Shown one piece after another: positions 28,134 through 36,403 of a stretch of DNA of 36,403 bases (within the stretch, counting starts at the first letter, position 1; each line of letters opens with the position of its first letter). The position numbers and the translations under genes are program-made. The notes below the pieces were generated by a model that was not told the origin of the DNA, did not search any database, and was given only the letters and a program-made list of their open reading frames with translations. This DNA comes from Prochlorococcus sp. AG-459-N19 (lineage in GTDB: Bacteria; Cyanobacteriota; Cyanobacteriia; PCC-6307; Cyanobiaceae), in the NCBI GenBank assembly GCA_003209375.1, contig QCRF01000010.1:1-36403 (forward strand), given 5' to 3'.

Positions 28134-28222
28134 GAAGGCTCATTTAACTTAGTGCTTCATATAAATGTTCATATAACGCTTTTACTCTGCTTTACATTGT
28201 AAGATTTTTAAGTTGGATTTTA

Positions 28223-28235
28223 TTTTTTTTTTTTT
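28223..28235 (+). repeat. 13-base poly-T tract upstream of hemE
   Basis: A run of 13 T lies 17 bases before the hemE ATG in the 119-base gap after glgB. It could be part of the leader/ribosome-binding region or a slippage-prone site. No GC-rich hairpin precedes it, so a standard terminator is unlikely. The rest of the gap (28134-28252) shows no gene or clear RNA. Confidence 0.5.
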
Positions 28236-28252
28236 AAATATCGAATTGAAAA

Positions 28253-29293
28253 ATGGGTCAAGATTTACCACTACTACTTTCTGCCGCATTAGGTAAAAAA
28301 GTAAATAGGCCTCCAGTTTGGATGATGAGGCAAGCAGGAAGATATATGAAAATCTATAGAGATTTAAGGGAGCGTTACCCAAGCTTTAGAGAGAGGTCTG
28401 AAAATCCAGAACTATCATATGAAATTTCAATGCAACCTTTTCATGCTTTCAAACCGGATGGAGTGATCCTTTTTTCAGATATTCTTACCCCTCTTCCCGG
28501 AATGGGCATAAATTTTGAAATAATAGAAAGTAAAGGTCCAATAATTGAGGACCCAATAAGAAATTTTAACCAAATAGAAAATTTAAAAGAATTAAATCCA
28601 AGTGAGAGTTTAAGTTTTGTTGGGCAAGTTCTTTCTTCACTAAAAAAAGATGTGAATAATAAGGCAACAGTTTTAGGTTTTGTTGGCGCGCCTTGGACTC
28701 TTGCCGCATATGTAGTTGAAGGTAAAAGCAGTAAAAATTATTCTCTAATAAAATCAATGGCTTTTAAAGAGCCAGATTTACTTCATAAACTTCTTGATCA
28801 TTTTGCAAAATGTATTGGAGAATATCTTAAATATCAAATAAAATCTGGAGCGCAAGTAGTACAAATTTTTGATTCATGGGCTGGTCAACTAAGCCCACAA
28901 GATTACGATATCTTTGCTGGGCCGTATCAAAAAAAGGTTGTTGACATTGTAAAAGCGGAATACCCAGAAACACCAGTAATTCTTTACATTTCAGGAAGTG
29001 CTGGTGTCATAGAAAGAATGGCAAAAACTGGAATCGATATAATCTCATTAGACTGGACAGTAGATATTGAAGAGGCTTGTAAGAGAATCCCTAGCGGGAT
29101 AGGAATTCAAGGTAATGTTGACCCAGGCATTTTATTCGGGAACAAAGAATCAATAAAAGAAAGGATAGATAATACTTTCAATAAAATTAAAGATAGAAAA
29201 TATATTCTTAATTTGGGCCATGGGATTTTACCTGGGACTCCAGAAGAAAATGCTCAAACATTTTTTGAACATGGAAAAAAACTCACTTACTAG
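28253..29293 (+). CDS. hemE: Uroporphyrinogen decarboxylase
   Basis: Decarboxylates uroporphyrinogen III to coproporphyrinogen III on the shared route to heme, chlorophyll and bilins. The 346 residues are the standard length. The N-terminal signature [13 protein letters not shown] (about residues 20-32) is present, as are [40 protein letters not shown] and [14 protein letters not shown]. All the usual conserved arginine, aspartate and tyrosine segments are present. The ATG follows a 13-base poly-T tract. The SDR reductase gene begins eight bases after its stop, so both are likely on one transcript. Confidence 0.98.
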   Translation: MGQDLPLLLSAALGKKVNRPPVWMMRQAGRYMKIYRDLRERYPSFRERSENPELSYEISMQPFHAFKPDGVILFSDILTPLPGMGINFEIIESKGPIIEDPIRNFNQIENLKELNPSESLSFVGQVLSSLKKDVNNKATVLGFVGAPWTLAAYVVEGKSSKNYSLIKSMAFKEPDLLHKLLDHFAKCIGEYLKYQIKSGAQVVQIFDSWAGQLSPQDYDIFAGPYQKKVVDIVKAEYPETPVILYISGSAGVIERMAKTGIDIISLDWTVDIEEACKRIPSGIGIQGNVDPGILFGNKESIKERIDNTFNKIKDRKYILNLGHGILPGTPEENAQTFFEHGKKLTY

Positions 29294-29301
29294 TCAAAGT
29301 C

Positions 29302-30285
29302 TTGGCATATAAAAACTTATTAATCACAGGAGCGAATGGATGTGTTGGCCAATATTTAGTTGATTGGTTTTTAAAAAACACAAAATTCAGGCTTTATCTA
29401 ATGGTAAGAGACAAAAGTAAGTTGCCAATTTCTGTTCAAGAAAATAAAAAAGTCAAGTTAATGGTATGTGATATAAGGGAATCATATAGGTATAAAAGGG
29501 AAATTAGTCATATTAATTACCTAATACATACTGCTACAGCTTGGGGAGATCCAAGAAGAGCCTATGAAGTAAACATTAAAGCTTTTGAAGAATTACTCGA
29601 AATGCTTGATATTGAGAAGTTAGAAAAGATTATTTATTTTTCAACAGCTAGCATTCTTGATACCCAAACAGAATTAATGAGGGAATCATTGATTTATGGA
29701 ACAGAGTATATTCAAACAAAATATGAATGTTTCCAGAGACTTAGAGAAAGCTCATTTGCAGAAAAAACTTTCGCTGTTTTCCCTACCTTAGTTTTTGGAG
29801 GAAATCTTGGAAAAAAAAGTAAATATCCCGTAAGTTATTTAACTAGTGGATTGAAAGAAATCGGGAAATGGCTTTGGTTAGCAAGATTTTTAAAACTCGA
29901 TTCTAAATTTCACTTTATACACGCAAATGATATCGCCCAGATTTGCGGGTTTCTAATTAAAAATCATAAAGAAGAGCAATACAAAGGATTTAGAAAATTT
30001 ATCCTAGGTCAGAAATTTATTTCAATTGATCATGCCATAATTACACTTTTAAAAAGAAACAATATGAGGAGATATTTTGCAATACCCCTTACAAAAAAAA
30101 TTCTAAAAATATTATTAAGAATTCTTCCCATCCAAACCACCCCTTGGGATAGCTTCAGTATCAAGAAATATGACTTTAATCATGTCCCCATCACTAATCC
30201 TGAGACTTTCAAACTTAAAAGTTATGCCAAATCACTAAATGATATTTTAAGGTTATCAAAGTTACCAAGCTGTAATAACAATTAA
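29302..30285 (+). CDS. NAD-dependent epimerase/dehydratase (extended SDR)
   Basis: An extended short-chain dehydrogenase of 327 residues. The N-terminal Rossmann motif is LLITGANGCVGQ with Gly10, Gly13 and Gly16; the catalytic pair YxxxK is Tyr136-Lys140 (EYIQTKYECF), with a serine/threonine at FSTAS (113-117) as the third member. The substrate cannot be assigned; sugar-nucleotide, flavonoid-like or chlorophyll-related SDRs all share these features. The start is TTG at 29302: it puts three residues before the Rossmann strand, while the next ATG would delete that motif. It begins eight bases after hemE and is followed by petE after 59 bases. Confidence 0.82.
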   Translation: MAYKNLLITGANGCVGQYLVDWFLKNTKFRLYLMVRDKSKLPISVQENKKVKLMVCDIRESYRYKREISHINYLIHTATAWGDPRRAYEVNIKAFEELLEMLDIEKLEKIIYFSTASILDTQTELMRESLIYGTEYIQTKYECFQRLRESSFAEKTFAVFPTLVFGGNLGKKSKYPVSYLTSGLKEIGKWLWLARFLKLDSKFHFIHANDIAQICGFLIKNHKEEQYKGFRKFILGQKFISIDHAIITLLKRNNMRRYFAIPLTKKILKILLRILPIQTTPWDSFSIKKYDFNHVPITNPETFKLKSYAKSLNDILRLSKLPSCNNN

Positions 30286-30344
30286 AATTCTCACAGTTAA
30301 GCTCCCAAAGCCTTGTAATATATATAAATAAGTAAATTTTAATT

Positions 30345-30695
30345 ATGTTACGTTCAATCTTTGCAGGGTTATTCGCAATAGTTTTAACTCTAGGTCTAGG
30401 AATTTCATCAGTTTCAGCTAAGACTGTTGAAGTAAAACTTGGAACGGATGCTGGAATGCTTGCATTTGAACCAAGTACAGTAACCATCAGTGCTGGTGAT
30501 ACAGTTAAATTCGTCAATAATAAATTAGCTCCTCACAATGCTGTTTTTGATGGTCATGAGGAATTAAGTCATGCAGACCTAGCTTTTGCTCCAGGTGAAT
30601 CTTGGGAAGAAACATTTGATGCTGCAGGAACTTATGATTACTATTGCGAGCCTCACAGAGGAGCTGGAATGGTAGGTAAGGTTATTGTTGAATAG
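30345..30695 (+). CDS. petE: Plastocyanin precursor
   Basis: Small blue copper protein that carries electrons from cytochrome b6f to photosystem I in the thylakoid lumen. The 116-residue precursor has a signal peptide ending in SSVSA (cleavage before Lys26) and a mature part of about 91 residues. Copper ligands are His64 (APHNAVFD), Cys101, His104 and Met109 ([11 protein letters not shown]), all present. The gene is alone between the SDR gene (59 bases) and clpB (63 bases). The AT-rich leader contains TAATAT at 30316-30321 as a possible -10 box, with no good -35. In many cyanobacteria expression responds to copper; nothing in this sequence shows a copper-response site. Confidence 0.98.
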   Translation: MLRSIFAGLFAIVLTLGLGISSVSAKTVEVKLGTDAGMLAFEPSTVTISAGDTVKFVNNKLAPHNAVFDGHEELSHADLAFAPGESWEETFDAAGTYDYYCEPHRGAGMVGKVIVE

Positions 30696-30717
30696 ATCTT
30701 TTTATACTTAAGTACTT

Positions 30718-30745
30718 TTTACTTAATAGTTATTACAGTCATAAT
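30718..30745 (+). promoter_or_regulatory. Candidate promoter for clpB
   Basis: TTTACT (30718-30723) and CATAAT (30740-30745) are spaced by 16 bases. A start near 30752 would leave only about seven leader bases before the clpB ATG at 30759, so this may be a weak or incorrect call. A perfect 10-base palindrome TACTTAAGTA (30705-30714) lies just upstream. Confidence 0.25.
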
Positions 30746-30758
30746 TATATTTTAATTG

Positions 30759-33341
30759 ATGAAAATAGTTCCAAGCGAATTTTCTAATTCTGCTTGGAGC
30801 TGTTTTATTTTGGCCAAAGAAATTGCTTATAAAAATCATCAACAAAACGTAGACTCTGACAATTTATTTTTAGCTCTTATAAAACAAGACAACCTTACAA
30901 AAAAAATCCTAAAAAAAAATAATGTAAATATCAAAGCGATTGAGAAAGAAATAATGTCTTCTTTAAATTTGAAGGCAAAAATGAAAAATAAACAAGATAA
31001 TTTATATATTGGTGATACTCTTTACAAAATATTTTTAAAAGCGAATGATATTAAAAATACTTTAAATGATGTAGTGATATCAACAGAACACTTAGTTTAC
31101 GGTTTCACTTATGATGATAAATATGGATTTCAAATCTTAAATCAAAAAGGCACTCCAGAATTTCTTGAAACTATAAAGAAAATGAAGTCAGATCCAGCAG
31201 TAAAAAACGAATTTGATACTTCTAATGAGTCTTTGGAAAAATATGGTATTGATCTAACTCAATCCGCACGAGATGGAATTTTAGACCCAGTTATTGGTAG
31301 GGATGAAGAGATTAGGAGAACAATTCAAATATTGAGTAGAAGAACAAAAAATAATCCGGTTCTTATTGGAGAACCTGGGGTTGGTAAAACGGCCATTGTT
31401 GAAGGGTTGGCTCAAAGAATTATTAATGGCGATGTACCCTCGGCCCTACAAGATAGGCAACTAATTTCATTAGATATGGGTTCACTTGTAGCTGGGGCAA
31501 AATATCGTGGAGAATTTGAAGAAAGAATAAAAAATGTCCTAAAGAAAGTTAAAGAATCAGACGGTAAAATCATTCTTTTTATTGATGAAATTCATACAGT
31601 TGTTGGAGCTGGTGCTAGTGGAGGTTCTTTAGATGCGAGCAACCTATTAAAACCAATGCTTGCAAGAGGAGAACTTAGATGTATTGGTGCTACAACTATT
31701 ATTGAACATAAACAAAATATAGAAAAAGATCCTGCTCTAGAACGAAGATTTCAGAAAATAAAAATTGAGGCTCCTTCAATAGATGATACTGTGTCGATAT
31801 TAAGAGGATTGAGAGAAAGATACGAAGTTCATCATAGTGTGAGAATTTCTGATAATGCTTTAGTTGCAGCTGCAACCCTTAGCGAAAGATATATTAATGA
31901 TAGATTTTTACCAGACAAAGCAATAGATCTAATCGATGAAGCAGCCTCAAGATTAAATATAGTCATAACTTCCAAACCTGAAGAAATTGATGAAATTGAT
32001 AGAAAAGTTCTACAGTTTGAGATGGAAAAATTATCTTTAAAAAGAGAAACAGATGATTTTTCTGTGGAAAGATTAAAAAAAATCAATAATGAACTTATTT
32101 CCCTGAAAGATAAACAGGCAGAATTAGGCGCTAAATGGAAAAAAGAAAAAGATGAAATTGATGAGATTAGCACCATAAAAGAAGAAATTGAATCTGTTCA
32201 ATTGCAAATAGATCAAGCCAAAAGGAGTTTTGACCTCAACAAAGCAGCAGAATTAGAATTTGGAACTTTAAATTCATTACAAAAAAAATTAAAAGAAAAA
32301 AGTGAGTATCTAGTTAATTCTCACAAAAATGGAGAGACGAGTCTTTTAAGGCAAGAGGTTACTTTTGATGATATTGCAGAAGTAGTCTCAAAGTGGACCT
32401 CTATTCCAGTACAAAACTTAAACCAGTCAGAAAAAGATAAACTTTTGAGCCTCGAGTCAATCCTTAAAGAAAAAATTATTGGTCAAGATAATGCAATTAG
32501 GGCTGTTGCAGATTCCATTAAAAGATCAAGAACTGGTCTAAATGATCCAAGCAAGCCTTTAGCCAGTTTCCTCTTCTTAGGTCCAACTGGTGTTGGGAAA
32601 ACAGAGCTGAGTAAAGTAACAGCCAAAATTATATTCGATTCAAATTCTTCAATTACAAGACTGGATATGTCTGAATATATGGAAAAGCATTCAGTAAGCA
32701 AAATTATAGGTGCTCCTCCTGGATATTTAGGTTACGAATCAGGCGGTCAACTAACTGAAGCTGTACGCAAAAATCCTTATTCATTGATACTTCTTGATGA
32801 AATAGAAAAAGCCCACAAAGATATTTTAGATATTCTCTTACAGGTTCTTGATGATGGAATCATTACTGATGGTCAAGGTCGTACAATCAATTTCAAAAAT
32901 TCAATCATTGTTCTCACAAGTAATTTAGGAAGTCAATCAATAAATGATTTATCAGTTAGAAAAGAAGATACAAATGAAATTAAAAAAGTTGTAGATAATG
33001 AAATTAAAAAATTTTTCAAGCCTGAGTTTTTAAATAGACTTGATGAAATAGTTATTTTTAATAATTTAGAATTAAATGACATAAAAGAAATTGCAAAAAT
33101 CCAGCTTCAACATTTAGAAAAAAGACTTAATAAAAAAAACTTAAAATTCAAAATTACGGATGAGGCAATTAACCAACTTGTCGAAAATAGTTTCGACCAT
33201 GCCTATGGAGCGAGGCCTTTAAAGAGAATTATTCAAAAACAAATTGAGACAAAAATCTCAAACAATTTATTGAATAATCATTACCTTAATAAAGATGAGA
33301 TTAATATTTATCTGGTGAATGGAGAGATAATTATTGATTAA
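30759..33341 (+). CDS. clpB: ClpB-type AAA+ disaggregase
   Basis: Hsp100 chaperone that pulls polypeptides out of aggregates with DnaK. From the ATG at 30759 it has 860 residues. The N-terminal Clp repeat domain covers about 1-150, followed by AAA1 with Walker A GEPGVGKT (204-211) and pore-loop [11 protein letters not shown], a coiled-coil middle domain (about 405-530, with [20 protein letters not shown]), then AAA2 with Walker A GPTGVGKT (608-615) and pore-loop [13 protein letters not shown]. The middle domain separates ClpB from ClpC, which also usually has a ClpP-binding loop. The frame opens at a TTG three bases upstream, but the ATG is more likely. Whether it is the stress-type ClpB1 or the ClpB2 paralogue is not decided. 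Confidence 0.93.
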   Translation: MKIVPSEFSNSAWSCFILAKEIAYKNHQQNVDSDNLFLALIKQDNLTKKILKKNNVNIKAIEKEIMSSLNLKAKMKNKQDNLYIGDTLYKIFLKANDIKNTLNDVVISTEHLVYGFTYDDKYGFQILNQKGTPEFLETIKKMKSDPAVKNEFDTSNESLEKYGIDLTQSARDGILDPVIGRDEEIRRTIQILSRRTKNNPVLIGEPGVGKTAIVEGLAQRIINGDVPSALQDRQLISLDMGSLVAGAKYRGEFEERIKNVLKKVKESDGKIILFIDEIHTVVGAGASGGSLDASNLLKPMLARGELRCIGATTIIEHKQNIEKDPALERRFQKIKIEAPSIDDTVSILRGLRERYEVHHSVRISDNALVAAATLSERYINDRFLPDKAIDLIDEAASRLNIVITSKPEEIDEIDRKVLQFEMEKLSLKRETDDFSVERLKKINNELISLKDKQAELGAKWKKEKDEIDEISTIKEEIESVQLQIDQAKRSFDLNKAAELEFGTLNSLQKKLKEKSEYLVNSHKNGETSLLRQEVTFDDIAEVVSKWTSIPVQNLNQSEKDKLLSLESILKEKIIGQDNAIRAVADSIKRSRTGLNDPSKPLASFLFLGPTGVGKTELSKVTAKIIFDSNSSITRLDMSEYMEKHSVSKIIGAPPGYLGYESGGQLTEAVRKNPYSLILLDEIEKAHKDILDILLQVLDDGIITDGQGRTINFKNSIIVLTSNLGSQSINDLSVRKEDTNEIKKVVDNEIKKFFKPEFLNRLDEIVIFNNLELNDIKEIAKIQLQHLEKRLNKKNLKFKITDEAINQLVENSFDHAYGARPLKRIIQKQIETKISNNLLNNHYLNKDEINIYLVNGEIIID

Positions 33342-33390
33342 AGATCTAAATGGGAGAAATATATAGGACTTAAAATTTATCAACTTTAAT

Positions 33391-33861
33391 CTAAGATTTG
33401 AACCAATCAGGAATTCCCTCATAACTTGCTTTATTAGATTTATTTTCTTTTGATTCTGTTTTCCAACAACATGTTCTACCCTTATCCTTATCCTGTAAGT
33501 ATTCATTTGCCCATCTCCAAATTAATTCAGAAGTGAACTCCATTCCCACATTATCCATAATTCTCAGATCTAAAGCATCTAAGTCATGTAATTTTTCCCA
33601 GTAATTCAACAAAGGGTCATCTTTATTTATTAAAAAAGTATGGTCAAATTGCTCCTTTAGTCTATTTTCTAGGGGCTTAAGACCTGAAAAATCGACAACA
33701 AAACCATTTAGGTCTAATTTTTTTGCGGTGAACCAAAAGGTGAATGATCTTGAATATCCATGCACAAATCTACAGTGGCCTTCATGGCGCCATTGCCTAT
33801 GTGAACAGGGAAAATCCTCGTAACTTTTGCTGCATGAAAATTTTAGAGAATGAATATCCAT
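33391..33861 (-). CDS. 6-pyruvoyltetrahydropterin synthase/QueD family protein, divergent metal site
   Basis: A 156-residue member of the PTPS/QueD superfamily, whose members make 6-carboxy- or 6-pyruvoyl-tetrahydropterins for queuosine or pterins. Residues aligned by eye with E. coli QueD: His21 (SHRQW) with His16, Cys30 (EGHCRFVHGY) with the catalytic Cys27, His34 with His31. The third zinc ligand His33 is replaced by Tyr36. VVDFSGLK, FDHTFL, FTSEL and a C-terminal Glu139 region (CWKTESKENK) complete the fold. The tail after about residue 140 is basic and probably flexible. The ATG at 33861 is chosen over an upstream TTG. It converges on clpB and diverges from hisIE across 63 bases. Whether it is active QueD or a relative with another role is open. 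Confidence 0.7.
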   Translation of the reverse strand: MDIHSLKFSCSKSYEDFPCSHRQWRHEGHCRFVHGYSRSFTFWFTAKKLDLNGFVVDFSGLKPLENRLKEQFDHTFLINKDDPLLNYWEKLHDLDALDLRIMDNVGMEFTSELIWRWANEYLQDKDKGRTCCWKTESKENKSNKASYEGIPDWFKS

Positions 33862-33924
33862 CAATTAACTGTTAGGATGATTTTTAATAAAATACATTGA
33901 GTAGGATTTAACATAACGAACATA

Positions 33925-34584
33925 ATGATTTATTCAACTAATTTTTCGATAGAGGATCTACGCTTTGATAATTATGGATTAATCCCTGCAATAGCACAAG
34001 ATTGGCTTGACGGATCAATTCTTATGCTTGCTTGGATGAACAAAGAATCTTTGACAATGACACTTGAAACCAAAAACGTTCATTATTGGAGTAGATCAAG
34101 ATCCGAAATTTGGAGAAAAGGAGCTACAAGTGGAAGTACCCAAATACTTAAGGAGATAAGATTCGATTGCGATAATGATGCACTAATTCTTTTGATTGAA
34201 CAAAATGGCTCAGGAGCATGTCATACCGGGGAAAAAAGTTGTTTTTTCAACGAAATCCAAATTAATCAAATTGATAAAAAAAAGAAAAAAATAACTCCCT
34301 TCTCAAATATTTGCTCTGAATTATTCAATACAATTAACGAAAGATCAATAAATCCATCAGAAAAAAGTTATACAAATCATTTATTAACAAAAGGCAGTAA
34401 TACTATTTTGAAAAAAATAGGAGAGGAGTCTGCAGAATTTATAATGGCTTGCAAAGATAATGATAAAAATTCAATCTCAAATGAAGCTGCTGATTTAATT
34501 TATCATTTGCAAGTAGCCCTTATGCATAAAGGCGTTGATTGGAGAGATGTACTTGCAGTTCTAGAATCAAGAAAAAAAAATTAG
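33925..34584 (+). CDS. hisI: Bifunctional phosphoribosyl-AMP cyclohydrolase/phosphoribosyl-ATP pyrophosphatase
   Basis: Fused HisI-HisE enzyme for steps two and three of histidine synthesis. The N-terminal domain (about 1-115) has HYWSRSRSEIWRKGATSG and the zinc cysteines Cys82 (DCDND), Cys99 and Cys106 (GACHTGEKSCFF), with Mg-binding aspartates around Asp81/Asp83. The C-terminal domain (about 120-219) is an all-helical MazG-like HisE with KKIGEESAEF and SNEAADLIYHLQ, providing the Glu/Asp metal cluster. The 219-residue length fits the usual fused form, also written hisIE. It diverges from the PTPS-family gene and precedes the sigma-factor gene by 151 bases. Confidence 0.96.
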   Translation: MIYSTNFSIEDLRFDNYGLIPAIAQDWLDGSILMLAWMNKESLTMTLETKNVHYWSRSRSEIWRKGATSGSTQILKEIRFDCDNDALILLIEQNGSGACHTGEKSCFFNEIQINQIDKKKKKITPFSNICSELFNTINERSINPSEKSYTNHLLTKGSNTILKKIGEESAEFIMACKDNDKNSISNEAADLIYHLQVALMHKGVDWRDVLAVLESRKKN

Positions 34585-34653
34585 ATAATTTAAAGTTATA
34601 ATTTTAAAATTTTTTTAAACTAAAAATCTTGAAAGAAAACGTTATTTGACTAA

Positions 34654-34690
34654 TTAATAATTATTAACTAATTATTAATTAATTATTACA
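34654..34690 (+). repeat. Three tandem 11-base AT repeats upstream of a sigma-factor gene
   Basis: TAATTATTAAC (34658-34668), TAATTATTAAT (34669-34679) and TAATTATTACA (34680-34690) follow each other without gaps, ending 45 bases before the sigma-factor ATG. The first copy overlaps a perfect 14-base palindrome TTAATAATTATTAA (34654-34667). The period is about one helical turn, so all copies face the same side of the DNA. This could mark bent DNA, a multi-site operator, or simply AT-rich low complexity. The rest of the 151-base gap has no gene. Confidence 0.45.
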
Positions 34691-34735
34691 TGTATGGCTT
34701 ATTACTGAATTGACTATAAGTTAAATATATCAATA

Positions 34736-35671
34736 ATGAGGTTAATCGTGAGTTCATTAAGCGATTTTCTTGGTGAAATAGGTCGTCATCAACTTTTGAC
34801 TCCCGAAAGAGAACTCACAATGGGCAGGAAAGTCCAAGATATGGTTGTTCTTGTTAATAGATGTCAAGAGGCAGGCGGTAAAGGCCCTGCTTGTGAATAT
34901 TCCGAAGATGAAAGAAAAAAGATCAAAATTGGTGAAAAAGCTAAAAACGAGATGATAACCGCCAACCTAAGACTAGTTGTCAACCTTGCCAAGAGATATC
35001 AAGGTAAAGGATTAGAATTACTTGACTTAATTCAGGAGGGGACATTAGGACTTACAAGGGCCGTAGAAAAATATGATCCGTCTAGAGGACATAGATTTTC
35101 TACCTATGCTTATTGGTGGATTAGGCAAGGTTTAAATAGAGCATTGTCAACTCAAAGTAGAACGATAAGGATCCCTGTTAATATTAATGAAAAGCTTACA
35201 AAACTAAGATCAGCAAAATCAAAGCTTATGCAACTTAAGGGTATTCCACCAAGCAGTGATGAGCTAGCTGAAGAAATGAAAATAACCAAAGAGGAAATTG
35301 ACGAACTCCTTTCTTGTGAGTTGAGAAGCATCACTGTTAGTCTCCAAGGTACAGTTAAATCAAAATCAGATCCTTCCGAGTTAGTTGATATTCTTCCTAG
35401 TGATCAGACTCCCCCAATGGAATTAGCCGAATTAGCCGAAAGGACAGCCTCAGCTTGGAAGTTATTAGATAAAGCAAATTTAACTGAGAAAGAAAGAAAG
35501 ATAGTAAGCCTTAGATTTGGTTTAGACGGCTCAAATGAATGGAGAACGTTAGCTGAAGTTGCAAGACATATGAGTTGTAGCAGGGAATATTGCCGACAAG
35601 TTGTGCAACGTGCTTTAAGAAAACTTAGAAAAGCAGGAATACAGAATGGATTAGTTGATAGTATTAGCTAA
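34736..35671 (+). CDS. Group 2 (RpoD-like) sigma factor
   Basis: RNA polymerase sigma-70 factor of 311 residues, lacking the long N-terminal region 1.1 of principal sigma and so most like cyanobacterial group 2 factors. Region 1.2 begins at LSDFLGEIGRHQLLT. Region 2 has NLRLVVNLAKRYQGKGLE, DLIQEGTLGLTRAVEKYDP (2.2) and FSTYAYWWIRQGLNRAL (2.3-2.4). Region 3 follows, and region 4.2 is TLAEVARHMSCSREYCRQVV. An Arg/Lys-rich linker (about 58-70) lies before region 2. The start is ATG at 34736, or possibly the GTG at 34748. Upstream are the 11-base AT repeats. Downstream sits a DUF1232 gene and a small HTH gene. Which group 2 factor it is cannot be told without a tree. Confidence 0.9.
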   Translation: MRLIVSSLSDFLGEIGRHQLLTPERELTMGRKVQDMVVLVNRCQEAGGKGPACEYSEDERKKIKIGEKAKNEMITANLRLVVNLAKRYQGKGLELLDLIQEGTLGLTRAVEKYDPSRGHRFSTYAYWWIRQGLNRALSTQSRTIRIPVNINEKLTKLRSAKSKLMQLKGIPPSSDELAEEMKITKEEIDELLSCELRSITVSLQGTVKSKSDPSELVDILPSDQTPPMELAELAERTASAWKLLDKANLTEKERKIVSLRFGLDGSNEWRTLAEVARHMSCSREYCRQVVQRALRKLRKAGIQNGLVDSIS

Positions 35672-35708
35672 AAATTCCAATAAAAATATTTTAATTTCAT
35701 TTATAAGG

Positions 35709-36077
35709 ATGAAAGAGAATTACAAAACTCAAGAAAAAATCTATGATGCTGAAGTTTTAGAGAGTTCAACATTTGATGAAAATATCATTATAAAGATTCT
35801 TATTAAAGCAGGAAGAACAATTGCCAAGCCTGCCTTAGAAGTTTTGGAGATGGCTTTAGATCCTTATACTCCAACACAAGTAAGAGTTTCATTAATGGCT
35901 GCGTTAGCCTATTTAATTATGCCATTTGATCTTTTCCCTGACTTTATGCCTTTAGTTGGTTTTAGTGATGATTTTGTAGCCCTCACAGCAGTACTAAGTA
36001 TATGGAGCAAATACATGACCCCTTCAATAAGAGCAAGAGCAGATAAAAAGCTTAATAAGTTATTTCCTTTTTATTGA
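35709..36077 (+). CDS. DUF1232 (YkvA-like) small membrane protein
   Basis: From the ATG at 35709 the protein has 122 residues and ends in a domain resembling DUF1232/YkvA. Key part: VSLMAALAYLIMPFDLFPDF, a hydrophobic segment with the conserved DxxPD-like turn, then GFSDDFVALTAVLSIW. A membrane association is expected. Function is unknown in the family. The frame extends upstream to a TTG at 35655 overlapping the sigma-factor gene, but the ATG leaves a 37-base gap and looks more natural. The next gene starts directly after its stop with no spacing, so the two are probably translated together. Confidence 0.75.
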   Translation: MKENYKTQEKIYDAEVLESSTFDENIIIKILIKAGRTIAKPALEVLEMALDPYTPTQVRVSLMAALAYLIMPFDLFPDFMPLVGFSDDFVALTAVLSIWSKYMTPSIRARADKKLNKLFPFY

Positions 36078-36398
36078 ATGAGTAAATTATCTATACAGGA
36101 AGAAAAAGAACTCGTCTCCTTCATTAAAGATTGGTTAAAAGCTCATGGATTTACCCAAAAAGACTTAGCAAATGAATTAAATATAAAATCGAGCAGAACA
36201 TCCGAGATTATTCTCAAAATTAAAGACTTATATAAAAAAGGCGGCATGTTTAATATTGCAAAAAATCTTATAAAAATTGAGCAGAAATGGTTAAATAATA
36301 TCAATAACGATTATCGAGAAACAAAACTAACAACACCATATAATCAATTAGATATCGACTCATTAGTAGACCAGATAAATCAAGATACTATTAAATAA
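36078..36398 (+). CDS. Small HTH-domain protein, possible regulator
   Basis: A 106-residue protein with a likely XRE-type helix-turn-helix at residues 14-50: IKDWLKAHGFTQKDLANELN followed by IKSSRTSEIILKIKDLYKKG. The C-terminal half (about 55-106) is charged, with KIEQKWLNNIN, and shows no known domain. It would be a DNA-binding regulator or an antitoxin-like protein; no toxin partner is visible here, though the window ends five bases after its stop. It follows the DUF1232 gene with zero spacing and lies in the same direction as the sigma-factor gene. The HTH call rests on its pattern (FTQKDLANEL), and specificity is unknown. Confidence 0.65.
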   Translation: MSKLSIQEEKELVSFIKDWLKAHGFTQKDLANELNIKSSRTSEIILKIKDLYKKGGMFNIAKNLIKIEQKWLNNINNDYRETKLTTPYNQLDIDSLVDQINQDTIK

Positions 36399-36403
36399 AA
36401 TAT

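Noticed and set aside
30215-30517. Minus-strand open frame over the SDR/petE junction
   Set aside because: It covers the antisense of plastocyanin, whose copper ligands fix the correct frame.
30705-30714. TACTTAAGTA palindrome considered as the petE terminator
   Set aside because: There is no GC-rich stem or loop, so a classical terminator is not supported; at most a protein site.
33267-33506. Minus-strand open frame of 79 codons at the clpB end
   Set aside because: It overlaps the ends of clpB and the PTPS gene in a wrong frame, without similarity to known proteins.
33391-33861. PTPS-family gene considered as a replacement for folB
   Set aside because: A complete folB is present at 17286-17648, and the PTPS homologue keeps the catalytic Cys rather than the Glu of FolB-replacing PTPS-III forms.
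34658-34690. Tandem AT repeats considered as a CRISPR array or mobile-element end
   Set aside because: Units are only 11 bases, adjoining with no spacers, no cas genes or transposase nearby, and no duplication at a target site.
36078-36398. HTH protein considered as the antitoxin of a toxin-antitoxin pair
   Set aside because: No toxin-like gene adjoins it within the window; the upstream neighbour is a DUF1232 membrane protein.

Overview
The window is an ordinary, gene-dense stretch of a cyanobacterial chromosome. Strong A+T richness, intergenic gaps under 170 bases, Lys/Asn/Ile-rich proteins, and plastocyanin, NDH-1 NdhD, Ycf51 and DUF760 genes all point to a high-light-type Prochlorococcus. 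The assignment rests on gene content and protein style; no database search was run. I see no tRNA, rRNA, CRISPR, insertion sequence, integrase or phage gene.

Layout. 1-1362 (-) is the 5' three quarters of menD, cut by the window edge. 1412-2377 (+) holds lepB and a DUF760 gene. 2383-7458 (-) is a tight five-gene run read as DUF697 protein, metal-binding lipoprotein, ABC ATPase, ABC permease, DUF4336 protein. The binding protein has the His-His-Glu-Asp ligand set of manganese-type receptors. 7624-12973 (+) holds an Arg/Gly-rich small protein, trpS, thrS, glucokinase and thrB, packed or overlapping. 13053-16695 (+) is ndhD and an M3 peptidase. 16688-22993 (-) is read as tamB (1318 residues), proA, folB and a small lipase-like hydrolase. 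23046-30695 (+) holds ycf51, a DUF4332 protein, a small secreted protein, a CocE-type hydrolase, glgB, hemE, an SDR reductase and petE. 30759-33341 (+) is clpB. 33391-33861 (-) is a divergent QueD/PTPS-family protein. 33925-36398 (+) holds hisIE, a group 2 sigma factor, a DUF1232 membrane protein and a small HTH protein.

How it fits together. Most genes are core housekeeping: menaquinone/phylloquinone, heme, histidine, proline, threonine and folate synthesis, glycogen branching, photosynthetic and respiratory electron transport, protein export, and envelope assembly. The less understood parts are the DUF697/metal transporter/DUF4336 run, the ycf51-to-CocE cluster, the PTPS homologue with an altered metal site, and the sigma factor/DUF1232/HTH trio.

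No clearly new system is evident. The best leads are the metal-uptake run with an apparently P-loop-less GTPase-like protein and an 8-base inverted repeat upstream, three tandem 11-base AT repeats just upstream of the sigma-factor gene, and the His-to-Tyr change in the PTPS homologue. Several genes appear to use TTG or GTG starts. No gap exceeds 300 bases; the largest are 7459-7623, 34585-34735 and 28134-28252.
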